Source: an uncultured Erysipelotrichaceae bacterium (lineage in GTDB: Bacteria > Bacillota_I > Bacilli_A > RF39 > UBA660). From it: a DNA stretch of 64,000 nt. Location: positions 1 through 64,000 of the forward strand of contig CACWLI010000004.1 in the NCBI GenBank assembly GCA_902761685.1, in the 5' to 3' direction. Shown piece after piece: positions 1 to 9,261 of the stretch. How positions within the stretch are numbered: the first letter of the stretch is position 1; every line of letters begins with the position of its first letter. Both the position numbers and the translations under genes were made by a program. The notes beneath the pieces were generated by a model. The model ran no database searches. It saw nothing but the letters and a program-made list of their open reading frames with translations, and was not told the DNA's origin.

Positions 1-219
1 ATAACTTCTATTATTTCTTTTTGATAATGTATATTCATCTCTACTTAACATTCCACCAAATTTATATTCACTTGAAACACTTGATGTTGTCTTTGAATAT
101 ACATATGGTATAGTTAGATTGTTTCCATATAATAGATATCTATTATATGTATTTGCTTTTATTAATAATGGACAAATCATCATTAATAAACAAATTATTA
201 ATTTAACACCCTTTTTCAT
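1..219 (-). CDS. Exported protein, N-terminal fragment (runs off the window)
   Basis: An open frame starts with ATG at 219 and stays open to base 1, giving 73 residues. It begins MKKGVKLIICLLMMICPL, a classic signal peptide: two lysines, a hydrophobic stretch of about 16 residues and a likely cleavage site near the alanine at residue 22. The mature part is rich in Tyr, Asn, Ser and Thr and matches no family I recognise. The upstream ribosome site is weak (GAGTGATA). It lies just downstream of the GH31 gene and is separated from it by that gene's terminator, so it probably has its own promoter. The function is unknown; an extracellular or wall-associated role is inferred only from the signal peptide. 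Confidence 0.6.
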   Translation of the reverse strand, partial: MKKGVKLIICLLMMICPLLIKANTYNRYLLYGNNLTIPYVYSKTTSSVSSEYKFGGMLSRDEYTLSKRNNRSY

Positions 220-270
220 ATTATCACTCTATTATAGATTAATTATATTATAAAAAATGAATTACACAAT

Positions 271-297
271 AAAAAAAGAATTTCTAAAAAGAAACTC
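271..297 (-). terminator. Rho-independent terminator of the GH31 gene
   Basis: Read on the minus strand, GAGTTTC pairs with GAAATTC (one G-T pair) around a short loop, followed by seven T. It begins immediately after the GH31 stop codon at 298-300. Confidence 0.75.
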
Positions 298-2703
298 TTA
301 TACTTCTGCAACATACTCCATTAATTTCATAAACATTCTAATATGAGTTGTAGATAAACCTTTTCTTTTTAGCTTTTTAATTGCTATTCTTTTATCTTTT
401 ATTTGCAATTCACTAAAAATTATCTTATCTAATTCAACTTTTAATTCAGTTTCAATATTTAAATCAGTAATAATACTTTCTAAATCTTCATTAATAGCAC
501 GAGCAGCATCTATTTCTATATCTTTTCCTTTGCAATAAACAAATATTTTTGAACTTGTAGATACATTATTAAATTTTATAACAAAATCATTATCATCTAC
601 GAAACTTTCAAATGGTACATTTATTTCATCTGCAAAAACTTGTACCCCATCTGTATATTTAGTATTTCTAAATTTTATAACATAATTTCTCTTTTCAGGT
701 ATTACACCATGTCTACCTTCTTTTGGTTCAAGTGATACAGAAAAATCATTTTCTTTATAGTAATAATTAATTTCTGTTGTATAACTAACTCCTTGTTTAT
801 ATTTTGAACTAATACCATCATCTTCATATAATTTATACGTATTACTTCTACCAGGGAAAATATGTATTTCTAATGTTTTAGGGGCAGATGTATCATTTAA
901 GTGTTCTTCATCAAGTACTGCCATTGGAATAATTGCTCCAGTTTTAGCAAATACAGGATAATCTTCATCTTTATAAAATGTTACATATCTTCTACCACCA
1001 GGATATTTCTTTCCAGTTTTAAAATCATACCATGTTCCATTAGGTAAAAATATTCTATGAACAACTCTATTCATTATGGAATCTTTCGGAGTAACTATTG
1101 GTGATACAAATAATTCACTTCCAAAATAATATTCATTTTTATATAATGGTTCATCATAAGTCTCTGGATATTTATAATATAATGGTTGTAATAATGGTGA
1201 TCCATATGCTGAATATTTGAAAGCTTCAGCATATAAATATGGTATTAACCTATGTCTAAGTCTTAAATATTCTCTAACTATTGAGAAAGTCTTAGTATCC
1301 CATTTCCATGGTTCTCTTTTATAATATTTACCTTCATCACTTGAAAGTCTTAATATTGCACTATATGTTCCAAGTTGAACATATCTCATATATAATTCTG
1401 AGTCTTCCACTCCACCTTTATATCCACCAATATCATGACTCCACCAAGAAACTCCAATATTTGATGAATTTGCATTAAAGAAAGGCAAATATCTTAAAGT
1501 CTTCCAATTTATATTTGTATTTCCTGAATATAACACTGAATATTTATGAGGGACAACTCCAAAATTACGACTTAATATTAATCCTCTATTATTAACATTT
1601 ATACCAAAATTTTTATATAAAAAATAATTCATTGCAAAACTTCTTAATAAATTATCTTGGTTTTTATCATCAACCCACAATATATCAATACCATTACTTA
1701 AATATGGATTAATTAATCCTCTTAAAAATGCATCCATAAAATTTGAATTATAAGCATTTATTGGAATTAATTTATTTGGTTCAGTTTTAAATATTTTTGA
1801 AAATTCTGTAAAGTTAACTTCTTCTGGACTAATAACTCCATCTGTTTTAATATTAGTTCCAAAGAAAATATGATTTTGATGTAAATAAGCACTTAAAGCT
1901 TGTGGTTTTGGAAAAATTCCTTTATCAAATGAAAAACTTATATTAGAATTTTTATTTTTTGCTCTTGCATATTCACCTAGTAATAAAACAGAAAATGGTA
2001 TTTCATATTTTCTAAATGAATTAACTAATTTTTGAATATCAGTTTCACTATATTTTTCATTTTTGCTCCACCATACACCTAAAGCATATCTAGGAATAAG
2101 TGGTGGAAGACCAGTTAGATTAAAATAATCTCTTAACCCAATTCCGAAATCATTATTATATATAAATAAATATGTATCTATATTCTTATAATTTGGAGAA
2201 ATTATATTACCATTTTGATCAATTATAGGTGTTCTAGAATCATCAAAAGAAGTAAAACCATCTAATGAAAATAAACCTTTTGATAAAGAAACTCCTGATT
2301 TCATATCATCTAAACTAAATGCTGTTCCCATTAAATTTCTTGCTTCTGGATGATTAAAATACCATGTTTTATCAGTATCAACTATATGAACTTTTAAATT
2401 TTGATCAGGAGAAAGTTTACTACCAACAAATGATTTTTCTTTTTTATATTCTAAAATAAACTTTTCACTTTTAATAGTTAATATCTCATTATCTTCTTCT
2501 ATACTAACTTTTGCTTGACCAAATGATCTATTAGAAGCGAAAAAGGTAGGATAATCATTGAATTTTCCTTCTTCACTATATTCAAATCTTATTAAAGAAT
2601 TTGATAATATACTGATTCTGTACTTTTTTCCTCTATATACAAATGCACTAGGTGTTTTACATTTTGTTAAATCTATTTTAAAATGTGGCCCTAAATCGTA
2701 CAT
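298..2703 (-). CDS. Glycoside hydrolase family 31 (alpha-glucosidase-like)
   Basis: The 801-residue protein has a GH31 layout: an N-terminal beta-sandwich (about 1-200), a TIM barrel (about 205-560) and C-terminal beta domains of DUF5110 type. The segment GIDILWVDD carries the probable nucleophile Asp345, and WWSHDIGGY carries the probable acid/base Asp424; the usual GDIGGF is here HDIGGY. No signal peptide is present, so it is probably cytosolic and acts on imported alpha-linked oligosaccharides. The usual Asn-Glu after the nucleophile Asp is replaced, so the exact substrate (glucoside, xyloside or another) cannot be assigned. The ribosome site GGGAGG is strong. The final 70 residues are a charged helical extension that is not part of the usual fold. 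It lies 17 bases after the HerA-like gene and may be co-transcribed with it. Confidence 0.9.
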   Translation of the reverse strand: MYDLGPHFKIDLTKCKTPSAFVYRGKKYRISILSNSLIRFEYSEEGKFNDYPTFFASNRSFGQAKVSIEEDNEILTIKSEKFILEYKKEKSFVGSKLSPDQNLKVHIVDTDKTWYFNHPEARNLMGTAFSLDDMKSGVSLSKGLFSLDGFTSFDDSRTPIIDQNGNIISPNYKNIDTYLFIYNNDFGIGLRDYFNLTGLPPLIPRYALGVWWSKNEKYSETDIQKLVNSFRKYEIPFSVLLLGEYARAKNKNSNISFSFDKGIFPKPQALSAYLHQNHIFFGTNIKTDGVISPEEVNFTEFSKIFKTEPNKLIPINAYNSNFMDAFLRGLINPYLSNGIDILWVDDKNQDNLLRSFAMNYFLYKNFGINVNNRGLILSRNFGVVPHKYSVLYSGNTNINWKTLRYLPFFNANSSNIGVSWWSHDIGGYKGGVEDSELYMRYVQLGTYSAILRLSSDEGKYYKREPWKWDTKTFSIVREYLRLRHRLIPYLYAEAFKYSAYGSPLLQPLYYKYPETYDEPLYKNEYYFGSELFVSPIVTPKDSIMNRVVHRIFLPNGTWYDFKTGKKYPGGRRYVTFYKDEDYPVFAKTGAIIPMAVLDEEHLNDTSAPKTLEIHIFPGRSNTYKLYEDDGISSKYKQGVSYTTEINYYYKENDFSVSLEPKEGRHGVIPEKRNYVIKFRNTKYTDGVQVFADEINVPFESFVDDNDFVIKFNNVSTSSKIFVYCKGKDIEIDAARAINEDLESIITDLNIETELKVELDKIIFSELQIKDKRIAIKKLKRKGLSTTHIRMFMKLMEYVAEV

Positions 2704-2720
2704 ATTTTATCCTCCCTTTT

Positions 2721-4478
2721 TTAGTTATCTAATTTTACCATCCAATTCTTATATACTTCACAGTTAGCACTTGTTGGAGGTGGATCAGCACGTTCCATCT
2801 TCGCAATCATTGGTATTTTAAATATTCTACCAAATGCTACACAAGTACCTGCTTGTAATGTTTTTTGTTTTTCAACTATATCTTCACTCATGTTTGGAAC
2901 ACTCTTAGCAATATATTCTAAATCAGCTGGGTGATTTATTTTAAATATTAAGAAATTTGCACATTGAGAAATAACATTCTCATTTAAATCAGTTGGTCTT
3001 TGAGTGATTAAATCAAGTAATAATCCATATTTACGACCTTCTTTAGCAATTCTTTCAAAAATATTATATCCAAATAGTTTTTTATCGTCACCTTCAAGAA
3101 CATATCTATGAGCTTCTTCTAAAATCATATGTATTGGAAATGATGCTCTATTTGATAATGCTCTTGTAAATTTCATAAACATACGGCCAAATATTTTAAC
3201 TATTGTTCTTGCAAATCTATCGTCTACATCTTCTAGATTAAAGTTAACAATTTGACTCTTTTTATTTCCATTCATTTGAATCTTTTTAATATATTCATCT
3301 ATCGTAATGTACCCTTCTGAAGTAAAGAATTGTCCATTACTTCTAGTTACTAAATCGTGTAATTTAACTTTTAGACTCATTGCTGAATCATACATAGCTT
3401 CATTAAGTAAATATCTTTCACTATATAAAGTAAAGTTTAATGCTACTTCTAAATCATGTAATGAATAGCTTACTCCAGTAGCATCAAAATTCCATTTTTT
3501 ATCATCTTGTATAAATTGCTTAATATAGTCAGAAATAATTTTATGTTCTGCAAATCTTCCTTCACTATCTATATCAAAACAATTTCTAAACATACGAGTA
3601 AATCCAATACCTGGAACTTCTGCATTTAATGATAATTCTGGAGTATTTGTTTCATTTAATATTTCAAAAATTTGATCTCTAATTCTTGCTGATGTTTGAT
3701 TTGTATACATTATAGATATTATTGCTTTTGCTAAAACATGATTTTTAAAGTCATATGCTTCTTTATCTTCACGAGCAAACATCTTTACATATGTCAAAGC
3801 TGTATCAACCATTGCTATTTGAGAAAAGCTAGTTGCTTCTAATAAGTTTAATACATCTTCTAAATCTAATAAACAAACTGGAATATTTAGTTTTTCATAC
3901 TCTTTATTCATATTAGTAGTTATTACTTTAAATGAGTAATAAGGACTATTTTTATCTAAATCTTTAAAGGCATTTATATATTCACCATATGAATCAAATA
4001 TAAATAAATTTGCTTTATATGGAATTACTCTATCATTAGGAAATATATTTTGAATTATTCTACATATACCATAAGTTTTACCACTACCAGTATTACCAAA
4101 TATAGCTGTATGATTTGAAAATAACTCATCAATGCTAACATTCAATGGAAAATCATTATATAATGGTGAAACTCCTAATTGAATACTCATATTTGGAGTA
4201 CCTGTTAATATTTTTAATTCCTCATCATTAATAATTCTAGCTCTAGCATTTAAACTTGGTTTTTTTATTAAACCACCAATAAAATCATTTTCAGTTAATT
4301 CTCCTAAAAATGTTACTTTTATTGTATCTTGATTAATTGAATCTATTTCTCCTAATATTTTTTTATTTTCATCTTCAAAAACAACATGTAAGTTAATTAA
4401 ATCATTAATTTCAGTGGAATCCTTATTTATTTGTAAGGTAGCACTATTTTTACTAATTGTTAATATCTTTCCTAGCAT
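2721..4478 (-). CDS. HerA-like ATPase (DUF87, FtsK/HerA superfamily)
   Basis: The 585-residue protein starts with a small beta-barrel of HAS type (about 1-90). It then has Walker A GNTGSGKT (128-135), Walker B MILEEAH (about 451-457) and a downstream QRP segment (493-495), the arrangement of HerA-like hexameric DNA pumps. Such ATPases thread DNA for end resection with NurA or work with nucleases in defence pairs. No nuclease partner is adjacent: GH31 is downstream and a DUF2628 gene is upstream behind a terminator. The cellular role is therefore open. The start at 4478 is supported by GGAAGG upstream. Confidence 0.85.
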   Translation of the reverse strand: MLGKILTISKNSATLQINKDSTEINDLINLHVVFEDENKKILGEIDSINQDTIKVTFLGELTENDFIGGLIKKPSLNARARIINDEELKILTGTPNMSIQLGVSPLYNDFPLNVSIDELFSNHTAIFGNTGSGKTYGICRIIQNIFPNDRVIPYKANLFIFDSYGEYINAFKDLDKNSPYYSFKVITTNMNKEYEKLNIPVCLLDLEDVLNLLEATSFSQIAMVDTALTYVKMFAREDKEAYDFKNHVLAKAIISIMYTNQTSARIRDQIFEILNETNTPELSLNAEVPGIGFTRMFRNCFDIDSEGRFAEHKIISDYIKQFIQDDKKWNFDATGVSYSLHDLEVALNFTLYSERYLLNEAMYDSAMSLKVKLHDLVTRSNGQFFTSEGYITIDEYIKKIQMNGNKKSQIVNFNLEDVDDRFARTIVKIFGRMFMKFTRALSNRASFPIHMILEEAHRYVLEGDDKKLFGYNIFERIAKEGRKYGLLLDLITQRPTDLNENVISQCANFLIFKINHPADLEYIAKSVPNMSEDIVEKQKTLQAGTCVAFGRIFKIPMIAKMERADPPPTSANCEVYKNWMVKLDN

Positions 4479-4524
4479 ACAAAAACCTAACCTTCCTATT
4501 CTAAAATAATTTTAACAAATAAAT

Positions 4525-4551
4525 AAAAAAAAATAAAGATATTTCTTTATT
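4525..4551 (-). terminator. Rho-independent terminator of the DUF2628 gene
   Basis: On the minus strand AATAAAGA pairs with TCTTTATT around four bases and is followed by a run of nine T. Confidence 0.75.
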
Positions 4552-4553
4552 TT

Positions 4554-6038
4554 TTATTTTAAACTTGGAGTTTCATTTTCACATATAAGTTCATGTTTAA
4601 TAATATTTTCATCAGATAATGATTCTATAATATTATTTCCATTTGTACCTTTATTTATATCTTTTAAATTTAATCCTTTTCCTTCATAGTAATATTGATA
4701 TATTCCATTTGATACATAGAATTTTGTAATATTACCATATTTATCAAAAAATACATAATAGTCATTTTCTAATCCAATATTTGGAACATACATATTTGAA
4801 ATATAAATACTTGAACAATATTCTTTATCTATTCTAGCATATTCTTTTTCACCAGTATTCTTTGATATATCCAAAGACCATCTTTTCTTAATATCAGAGT
4901 ATAAAGTTACAACAGTTTCTTGGTATTCATGAGTATATTCAACTTTTCCTGTATCTTTATTAATAATTGATTTTACATCTATATCAAAATTAAATGTATT
5001 TTTAATCTTATCAATATTAAAGTTAAATCCAGTAAATGTTCCAACTGTTATAAAAGTAACTATTATAGTTACTAATAAAGCAATTATAATTGAGAAGAAT
5101 GATAAACAAATGAAACCTAATATAACATAAAGTACACTTCCTCCACCCTTTCTAGAACATAATCTTCCAATATCAAAAGCATCATATTTTCTTTCATACT
5201 TTTTCTTTATTTGCTCTGTTTTCTTTTTTGCTCTATTAACATAAAATGTATTAAAAGAAAAACCAAGTATTAAAGAAGCTATAAATGTAACAGCAAATTC
5301 ATATATATAATTATCTATTTTAAATTGAAATTGTAATATATATGTAATAAGAGAAATAATAATTATATAAATATATCCAGCAATAAACATCTTTCTATAC
5401 CAAAAATATAAAGGTCCAAAGAAAAATGCACTAAAGTTAAATTTATTTCTTCTAATTTTATAATAATTCTTTCCTATAAATTGTTCTAACATTTCATCTT
5501 CTGAAGCAGGTCTTGCAAAAATAGAAGGTTTATCATCAAGCATTTTTCTCTTTTTAAATTTAGTTTTTTCCCTAACTTTATCTTCAGCATCACTTCTAGT
5601 TACCGGATTAACTTCTTCATTTATTTCAAGACTCTCAGGCTGATATGGATTAATTGCATTATAGTTATTATTACTATTATTATAAACACTATAATTATTC
5701 AAATTATTATTTGGACCAGCAGTATTATTAATAGTATTTTGAGCTGGAGGGTTAACAATGTTTATAGATGGTACTCCAGTTATATTATCATTAACAGGTA
5801 TACTTGGTACACTTAAGTTATCTCCAACTGGAATTTGTTCAGTAGTACTTGGCACTGTTTGAGTACTTTGTACTTGTGATTGAACATTTTGATTTTGAAC
5901 TTCTGTTTGTACTACTGTCTGAACAGGCTGTTGAGTTTCAATTTTTTGAACTTCTGTATTTTGAACAGGTGTTTGTTTAACATTACTGTCTATTGTAGTA
6001 ATATCTTCAATTATTTCTAACTCATCATTGTTGTTCAT
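4554..6038 (-). CDS. DUF2628-type membrane protein with a pilin-like ectodomain
   Basis: This 494-residue protein has three parts. Residues 1-150 are rich in Gln, Val, Thr, Pro and Asn with no fold. Residues about 180-340 contain FFFGPLYFWYRKMF followed by several membrane segments, the signature of DUF2628 membrane proteins. Residues about 350-494 form a soluble tail. The tail contains KYGNITKFYVSNGIYQYYYE (about 433-452), which closely resembles a segment of the LamG pilin at 44494-45588 (see findings). The start ATG at 6038 is preceded by AGGAGG eight bases away; an ATG a few bases upstream is out of frame. Function is unknown; the shared motif suggests a link to the pilus-like system. Confidence 0.75.
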   Translation of the reverse strand: MNNNDELEIIEDITTIDSNVKQTPVQNTEVQKIETQQPVQTVVQTEVQNQNVQSQVQSTQTVPSTTEQIPVGDNLSVPSIPVNDNITGVPSINIVNPPAQNTINNTAGPNNNLNNYSVYNNSNNNYNAINPYQPESLEINEEVNPVTRSDAEDKVREKTKFKKRKMLDDKPSIFARPASEDEMLEQFIGKNYYKIRRNKFNFSAFFFGPLYFWYRKMFIAGYIYIIIISLITYILQFQFKIDNYIYEFAVTFIASLILGFSFNTFYVNRAKKKTEQIKKKYERKYDAFDIGRLCSRKGGGSVLYVILGFICLSFFSIIIALLVTIIVTFITVGTFTGFNFNIDKIKNTFNFDIDVKSIINKDTGKVEYTHEYQETVVTLYSDIKKRWSLDISKNTGEKEYARIDKEYCSSIYISNMYVPNIGLENDYYVFFDKYGNITKFYVSNGIYQYYYEGKGLNLKDINKGTNGNNIIESLSDENIIKHELICENETPSLK

Positions 6039-6085
6039 TCATCTTACCTCCTATTATTAATAATATATCATATTTTAAAAGAATT

Positions 6086-6114
6086 AAAAAGATATAGAAT
6101 TAATTTTCTATATC
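6086..6114 (-). terminator. Rho-independent terminator of truA / ecf operon
   Basis: A perfect nine-base stem (GATATAGAA with TTCTATATC) with a six-base loop is followed on the minus strand by TTTTT. It closes the ecfA-ecfA-ecfT-truA unit. Confidence 0.85.
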
Positions 6115-6118
6115 ATAA

Positions 6119-6841
6119 TTAATATTCTACTTTATTCAAATACAATCCAACACCAGAAGCACATTTACCACATGATGATCTATTTTTACTATCAAATATT
6201 TTATTTATATCATCAATACTTTTTTTACCATCATTAATATCAAGTAATAAACCTACTATATTTCTTATCATATACCTTAGAAATCCAGATGAATAAAATC
6301 TTAAAAACAATATATTATTTTTAATTTTATAATCAAGTACTAAATCTCTCTCATAATTCTCTTTATCTTTATCTGATGTAAAACTTTTAAAATTATGTTT
6401 TCCACTCATTATAATTATAAAATTATCAAGTAATTCTTTTTTTATTGTCTTATTATATTGAAGAACATAATTTCTTTCTATTGGATTATACTCTCCCATA
6501 TTTATTTTATAAATATATTCTTTATTTTTTACATCATATCTTGCATGAAAATCATTATTAACTATAGTTACTTTCTTAACATATATTCCCTCATGTAATA
6601 GTTTATTCATACTATTTTTTAATTTATTTAAGTCTATTTTTTTATCATAATCAAAATGGCAAAACTGATTATTAGCATGCACTCCTTTATCTGTTCTAGA
6701 TGAACCTATTGTATTGATGTTTGAATTTAATATTTTTGATAATACTCTTTCAAGTTCTCCTTCTATTGTTAATTTATTCTTTTGAATTTGATAACCATAA
6801 AAATCATTTCCATTATATGATAAATTAATTAAATATCTCAT
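6119..6841 (-). CDS. truA: tRNA pseudouridine(38-40) synthase TruA
   Basis: This 240-residue protein is of normal length for TruA, which isomerises uridines 38-40 in the anticodon stem of several tRNAs. The catalytic motif SSRTDKGVHA is present with Asp51, and the C-terminal half carries RDLVLDYKI and GFLRYMIRNIVG, as expected. Its start overlaps the stop of ecfT by four bases (ATGA), indicating translational coupling. The ecf-truA order is the standard one in Bacillota, where it usually follows the ribosomal protein operon. Confidence 0.95.
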   Translation of the reverse strand: MRYLINLSYNGNDFYGYQIQKNKLTIEGELERVLSKILNSNINTIGSSRTDKGVHANNQFCHFDYDKKIDLNKLKNSMNKLLHEGIYVKKVTIVNNDFHARYDVKNKEYIYKINMGEYNPIERNYVLQYNKTIKKELLDNFIIIMSGKHNFKSFTSDKDKENYERDLVLDYKIKNNILFLRFYSSGFLRYMIRNIVGLLLDINDGKKSIDDINKIFDSKNRSSCGKCASGVGLYLNKVEY

Positions 6842-7593
6842 AACAAACCTTCTTCAACTGCATAAGCATATATTAATAACAAATGAAATAATAAGAAAAA
6901 TATATCATAAAAGCTTATTTTATTAGTTCTATAATTTGTTCTATATTTTTTTATATCATATAATCTTAGTTCACTATTATATCTTATTTCTTTGCTTTTT
7001 ACTTTTGTAAGTCTTCTAATATTAGAATGTGTTTTAAAAAATAAGCTAATTCTTTTAAATAAACCTAAATGTCTATAATCAACTCCTCTAGAAGAAGATG
7101 CTTTAAATGTTTTATATTCTACTGTTATATATAGTGGAATATATCTTAATATAGAATTAATTTTAAATGCTAATTTAGATACTGGTAAATATAAAAAATT
7201 AAATAAAGACATAAACTTTTCTATTCCATATATGCTCTCACTAGGAGAAGTCGTATAGGCAATTATATTTAAGTATTCAACAATTATTATAGGTTTACTC
7301 ATATATATTAAGCAAGTCTCTAAATCAGTCCTAAAATAAGCGCAAACAAGCATAATAATTACATATACATATCTTAATGACCAAAAAGTATTAAAATAAT
7401 ATTTAAATGGTACAAAACTTAATAAACTCATTACTAATACTAAAACTAACATAAATAAATGTATATAAACTGAATTAGTTAATACTACTATTAATACAAT
7501 CATTATAAAATTCAATAACTTAATAATAGGATTCAATCTATGAATACATGAATCGACTGGATAATATGAACCAAATGAATTTCTAGAATACAT
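6838..7593 (-). CDS. ecfT: ECF transporter transmembrane component EcfT
   Basis: The 251-residue protein has about five hydrophobic segments and the cytoplasmic coupling region TFKASSSRGVDYR, a variant of the Ala-Arg-Gly motif that contacts the ATPases. EcfT joins a substrate-binding S component to the paired ATPases for vitamin or metal uptake. It overlaps the upstream ATPase gene by 11 bases and truA by four, so all four genes form one unit. The partner ATPases look degenerate, so whether this module is still energised is uncertain. No S component is adjacent, as is usual for the shared group II module. Confidence 0.85.
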   Translation of the reverse strand: MYSRNSFGSYYPVDSCIHRLNPIIKLLNFIMIVLIVVLTNSVYIHLFMLVLVLVMSLLSFVPFKYYFNTFWSLRYVYVIIMLVCAYFRTDLETCLIYMSKPIIIVEYLNIIAYTTSPSESIYGIEKFMSLFNFLYLPVSKLAFKINSILRYIPLYITVEYKTFKASSSRGVDYRHLGLFKRISLFFKTHSNIRRLTKVKSKEIRYNSELRLYDIKKYRTNYRTNKISFYDIFFLLFHLLLIYAYAVEEGLL

Positions 7594-8425
7594 CTCTATA
7601 CACCCCCTTTATTAAATCAAGGATGTTATTATAATGATTTATTTCATGTCCTTTTCTATTACACTCATTAACAAAAGAAACTATCTTAGGAACTTCTAAA
7701 TGAATACTTTTTAATAATTCTTCATCTTCTAGTAATTCTCTATCTCCTTCTTTTACTAGTCTTGTTAAATATAACAAATATACTCTATCTGTTATTTTAT
7801 AACAAAAATCTGTATCTTTTGATAATAATATTATAGTTTTTCTATATTTATTCTTAAGTAATCTTAATAATCTTATTAATTCATCTTTGTCACTTTTACC
7901 AAGACCAGTAGTAAATTCATCAAGAATTATAATACTTGGATTATATATTAATACACTAGCAAGTGCTACTTTTTTAGCTTCAACTAATGTAAGATTTAAT
8001 GGATTTAAATATAAATATGAATCATCTAAGCCAACAAGTTTTAATGCATCAGGAACTCTAATATTAAGTTTATCTGTCTTATATTTAAAATATTTCATTC
8101 CATATTCAAGTTCATCCTTAACTGTTTTATTTATAAACATATCATATGGATTTTTATATACATATCCTGTTTCAAATCTTAATTTATTTATATTTCTTAT
8201 TCTTCTTCCATCATTTATAAATCTACCAATTTTAACTTTTCCATCAGTAGGATATACAAGAGCATTTATCAAGTCTCCAATAGCTGTTTTTCCACTATTA
8301 GAAGCACCAATAAAAGAATATATCCCAGGTTCAATTATATTAAATGAAACTTCATTTATAATTGTTTTTTCTAATGGAGTATTTTTATTTATAATGAACG
8401 TTACTTTATCAAAAACTATTTCCAT
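7583..8425 (-). CDS. ECF transporter ATP-binding protein, partly degenerate (EcfA2-like)
   Basis: This 280-residue ABC ATPase keeps Walker A GASNSGKT (40-47) and Walker B IIILDE (165-170). The Q-loop Gln is Lys (VYKNP), the LSGGQ signature is replaced by LNLTLVEA (about 143-150), and the H-loop His is Lys (LLSKDTD). In canonical modules the paired ATPases carry intact signatures in trans. It could bind ATP, but hydrolysis in the dimer is doubtful. The frame is open and of normal length, so it is maintained rather than decayed. It overlaps its neighbours on both sides (10 and 11 bases). Confidence 0.85.
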   Translation of the reverse strand: MEIVFDKVTFIINKNTPLEKTIINEVSFNIIEPGIYSFIGASNSGKTAIGDLINALVYPTDGKVKIGRFINDGRRIRNINKLRFETGYVYKNPYDMFINKTVKDELEYGMKYFKYKTDKLNIRVPDALKLVGLDDSYLYLNPLNLTLVEAKKVALASVLIYNPSIIILDEFTTGLGKSDKDELIRLLRLLKNKYRKTIILLSKDTDFCYKITDRVYLLYLTRLVKEGDRELLEDEELLKSIHLEVPKIVSFVNECNRKGHEINHYNNILDLIKGVYRDVF

Positions 8426-9180
8426 AAAGCACCTACCAATTTCTCATTTGTAAGTTGATATTTATCAATCATGCCATAATCCATAAAATACTTATTTAAT
8501 TCAACCATAAATGGTAAACCTATACCTAATCTTTTTAATATTTTTTCTTCATTTAAAACACTAAGAGTCTTACCTTCACACACTAATTTTTTATCATGTA
8601 TAATTATTATTTTATCAGAGTATAACGTTTCTTCTATATCATTAGTTAAATTAATAACTATTCCGCCATTCTTTTTATATTCATCTAATATATCAAATAC
8701 AAGTAATTTATCAATATAATCTAATTCACTTAATACATTATCTATAACTATAATATCTGGTTTAATAATAAGTGATGATAATATCTTCATTTTAACTTTG
8801 TCACTACTACCTAAACTATTAGGGTCTCTTTCTAATAATTCATCTAATTTAAATCTTCTACTTTCTGTCATAATAGCAGTTAATATATCATCTTTACTCA
8901 TAGCTAAACTTTCAAGTCCAAAAGCTATTTCATCCATAACTGTTTCACCAACAAAAATATTAATATGTCTATTTAATACAATACTCATTCTTTTTCTAAT
9001 GGTTGCCATATTTTCTTCATTTAATTCTTTATCATCAACAAAAATATTACACTTTTCATTTCCATTTAAAAGAGTATCTATTATAAAATCATTAGAATTA
9101 CCTATAATAGACAAATGTACTTTAGTACTTAAATTAAATTGAATATCTTTATCATATCTATATCTAAAATAATATTTCAT
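8416..9180 (-). CDS. ECF transporter ATPase-like protein lacking catalytic motifs (EcfA1-like)
   Basis: The 254-residue protein aligns by position with EcfA1: GETVMDEIAFGLES matches the helical region after the Q-loop. However, Walker A is IGNSNDF with no Gly-Lys-Thr (26-32), the signature is LGSSD (123-127), Walker B ends in Asn instead of Glu (IIVIDN, 143-148), and the H-loop His is Asn (about 180). It is the first gene of the ecf-truA operon, with AGGAG eight bases before the ATG. I infer a structural, non-catalytic subunit. The alternative is fast sequence drift in a lineage that hardly uses the transporter. Confidence 0.75.
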   Translation of the reverse strand: MKYYFRYRYDKDIQFNLSTKVHLSIIGNSNDFIIDTLLNGNEKCNIFVDDKELNEENMATIRKRMSIVLNRHINIFVGETVMDEIAFGLESLAMSKDDILTAIMTESRRFKLDELLERDPNSLGSSDKVKMKILSSLIIKPDIIVIDNVLSELDYIDKLLVFDILDEYKKNGGIVINLTNDIEETLYSDKIIIIHDKKLVCEGKTLSVLNEEKILKRLGIGLPFMVELNKYFMDYGMIDKYQLTNEKLVGALWK

Positions 9181-9214
9181 AGTAGTCTCCTAAAATGATT
9201 ATACATTTTTGAAT

Positions 9215-9247
9215 AAAAAAAAACAATATATAAATATTTTTATATAT
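9215..9247 (-). terminator. Rho-independent terminator of the first pilin gene
   Basis: ATATATAAA pairs with TTTATATAT around four bases, followed on the minus strand by nine T. Confidence 0.75.
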
Positions 9248-9261
9248 CATTTTTTAATAAA

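Noticed and set aside
2721..6038. A HerA-based defence island
   Set aside because: No nuclease, SIR2, DUF4297 or toxin-like neighbour; a terminator separates the HerA gene from the next gene.
7887..8453. 188-residue plus-strand frame opposite the ECF ATPase gene
   Set aside because: It is antisense to a conserved, coupled operon gene, has no ribosome site and a low-complexity composition from AT-rich reverse codons.
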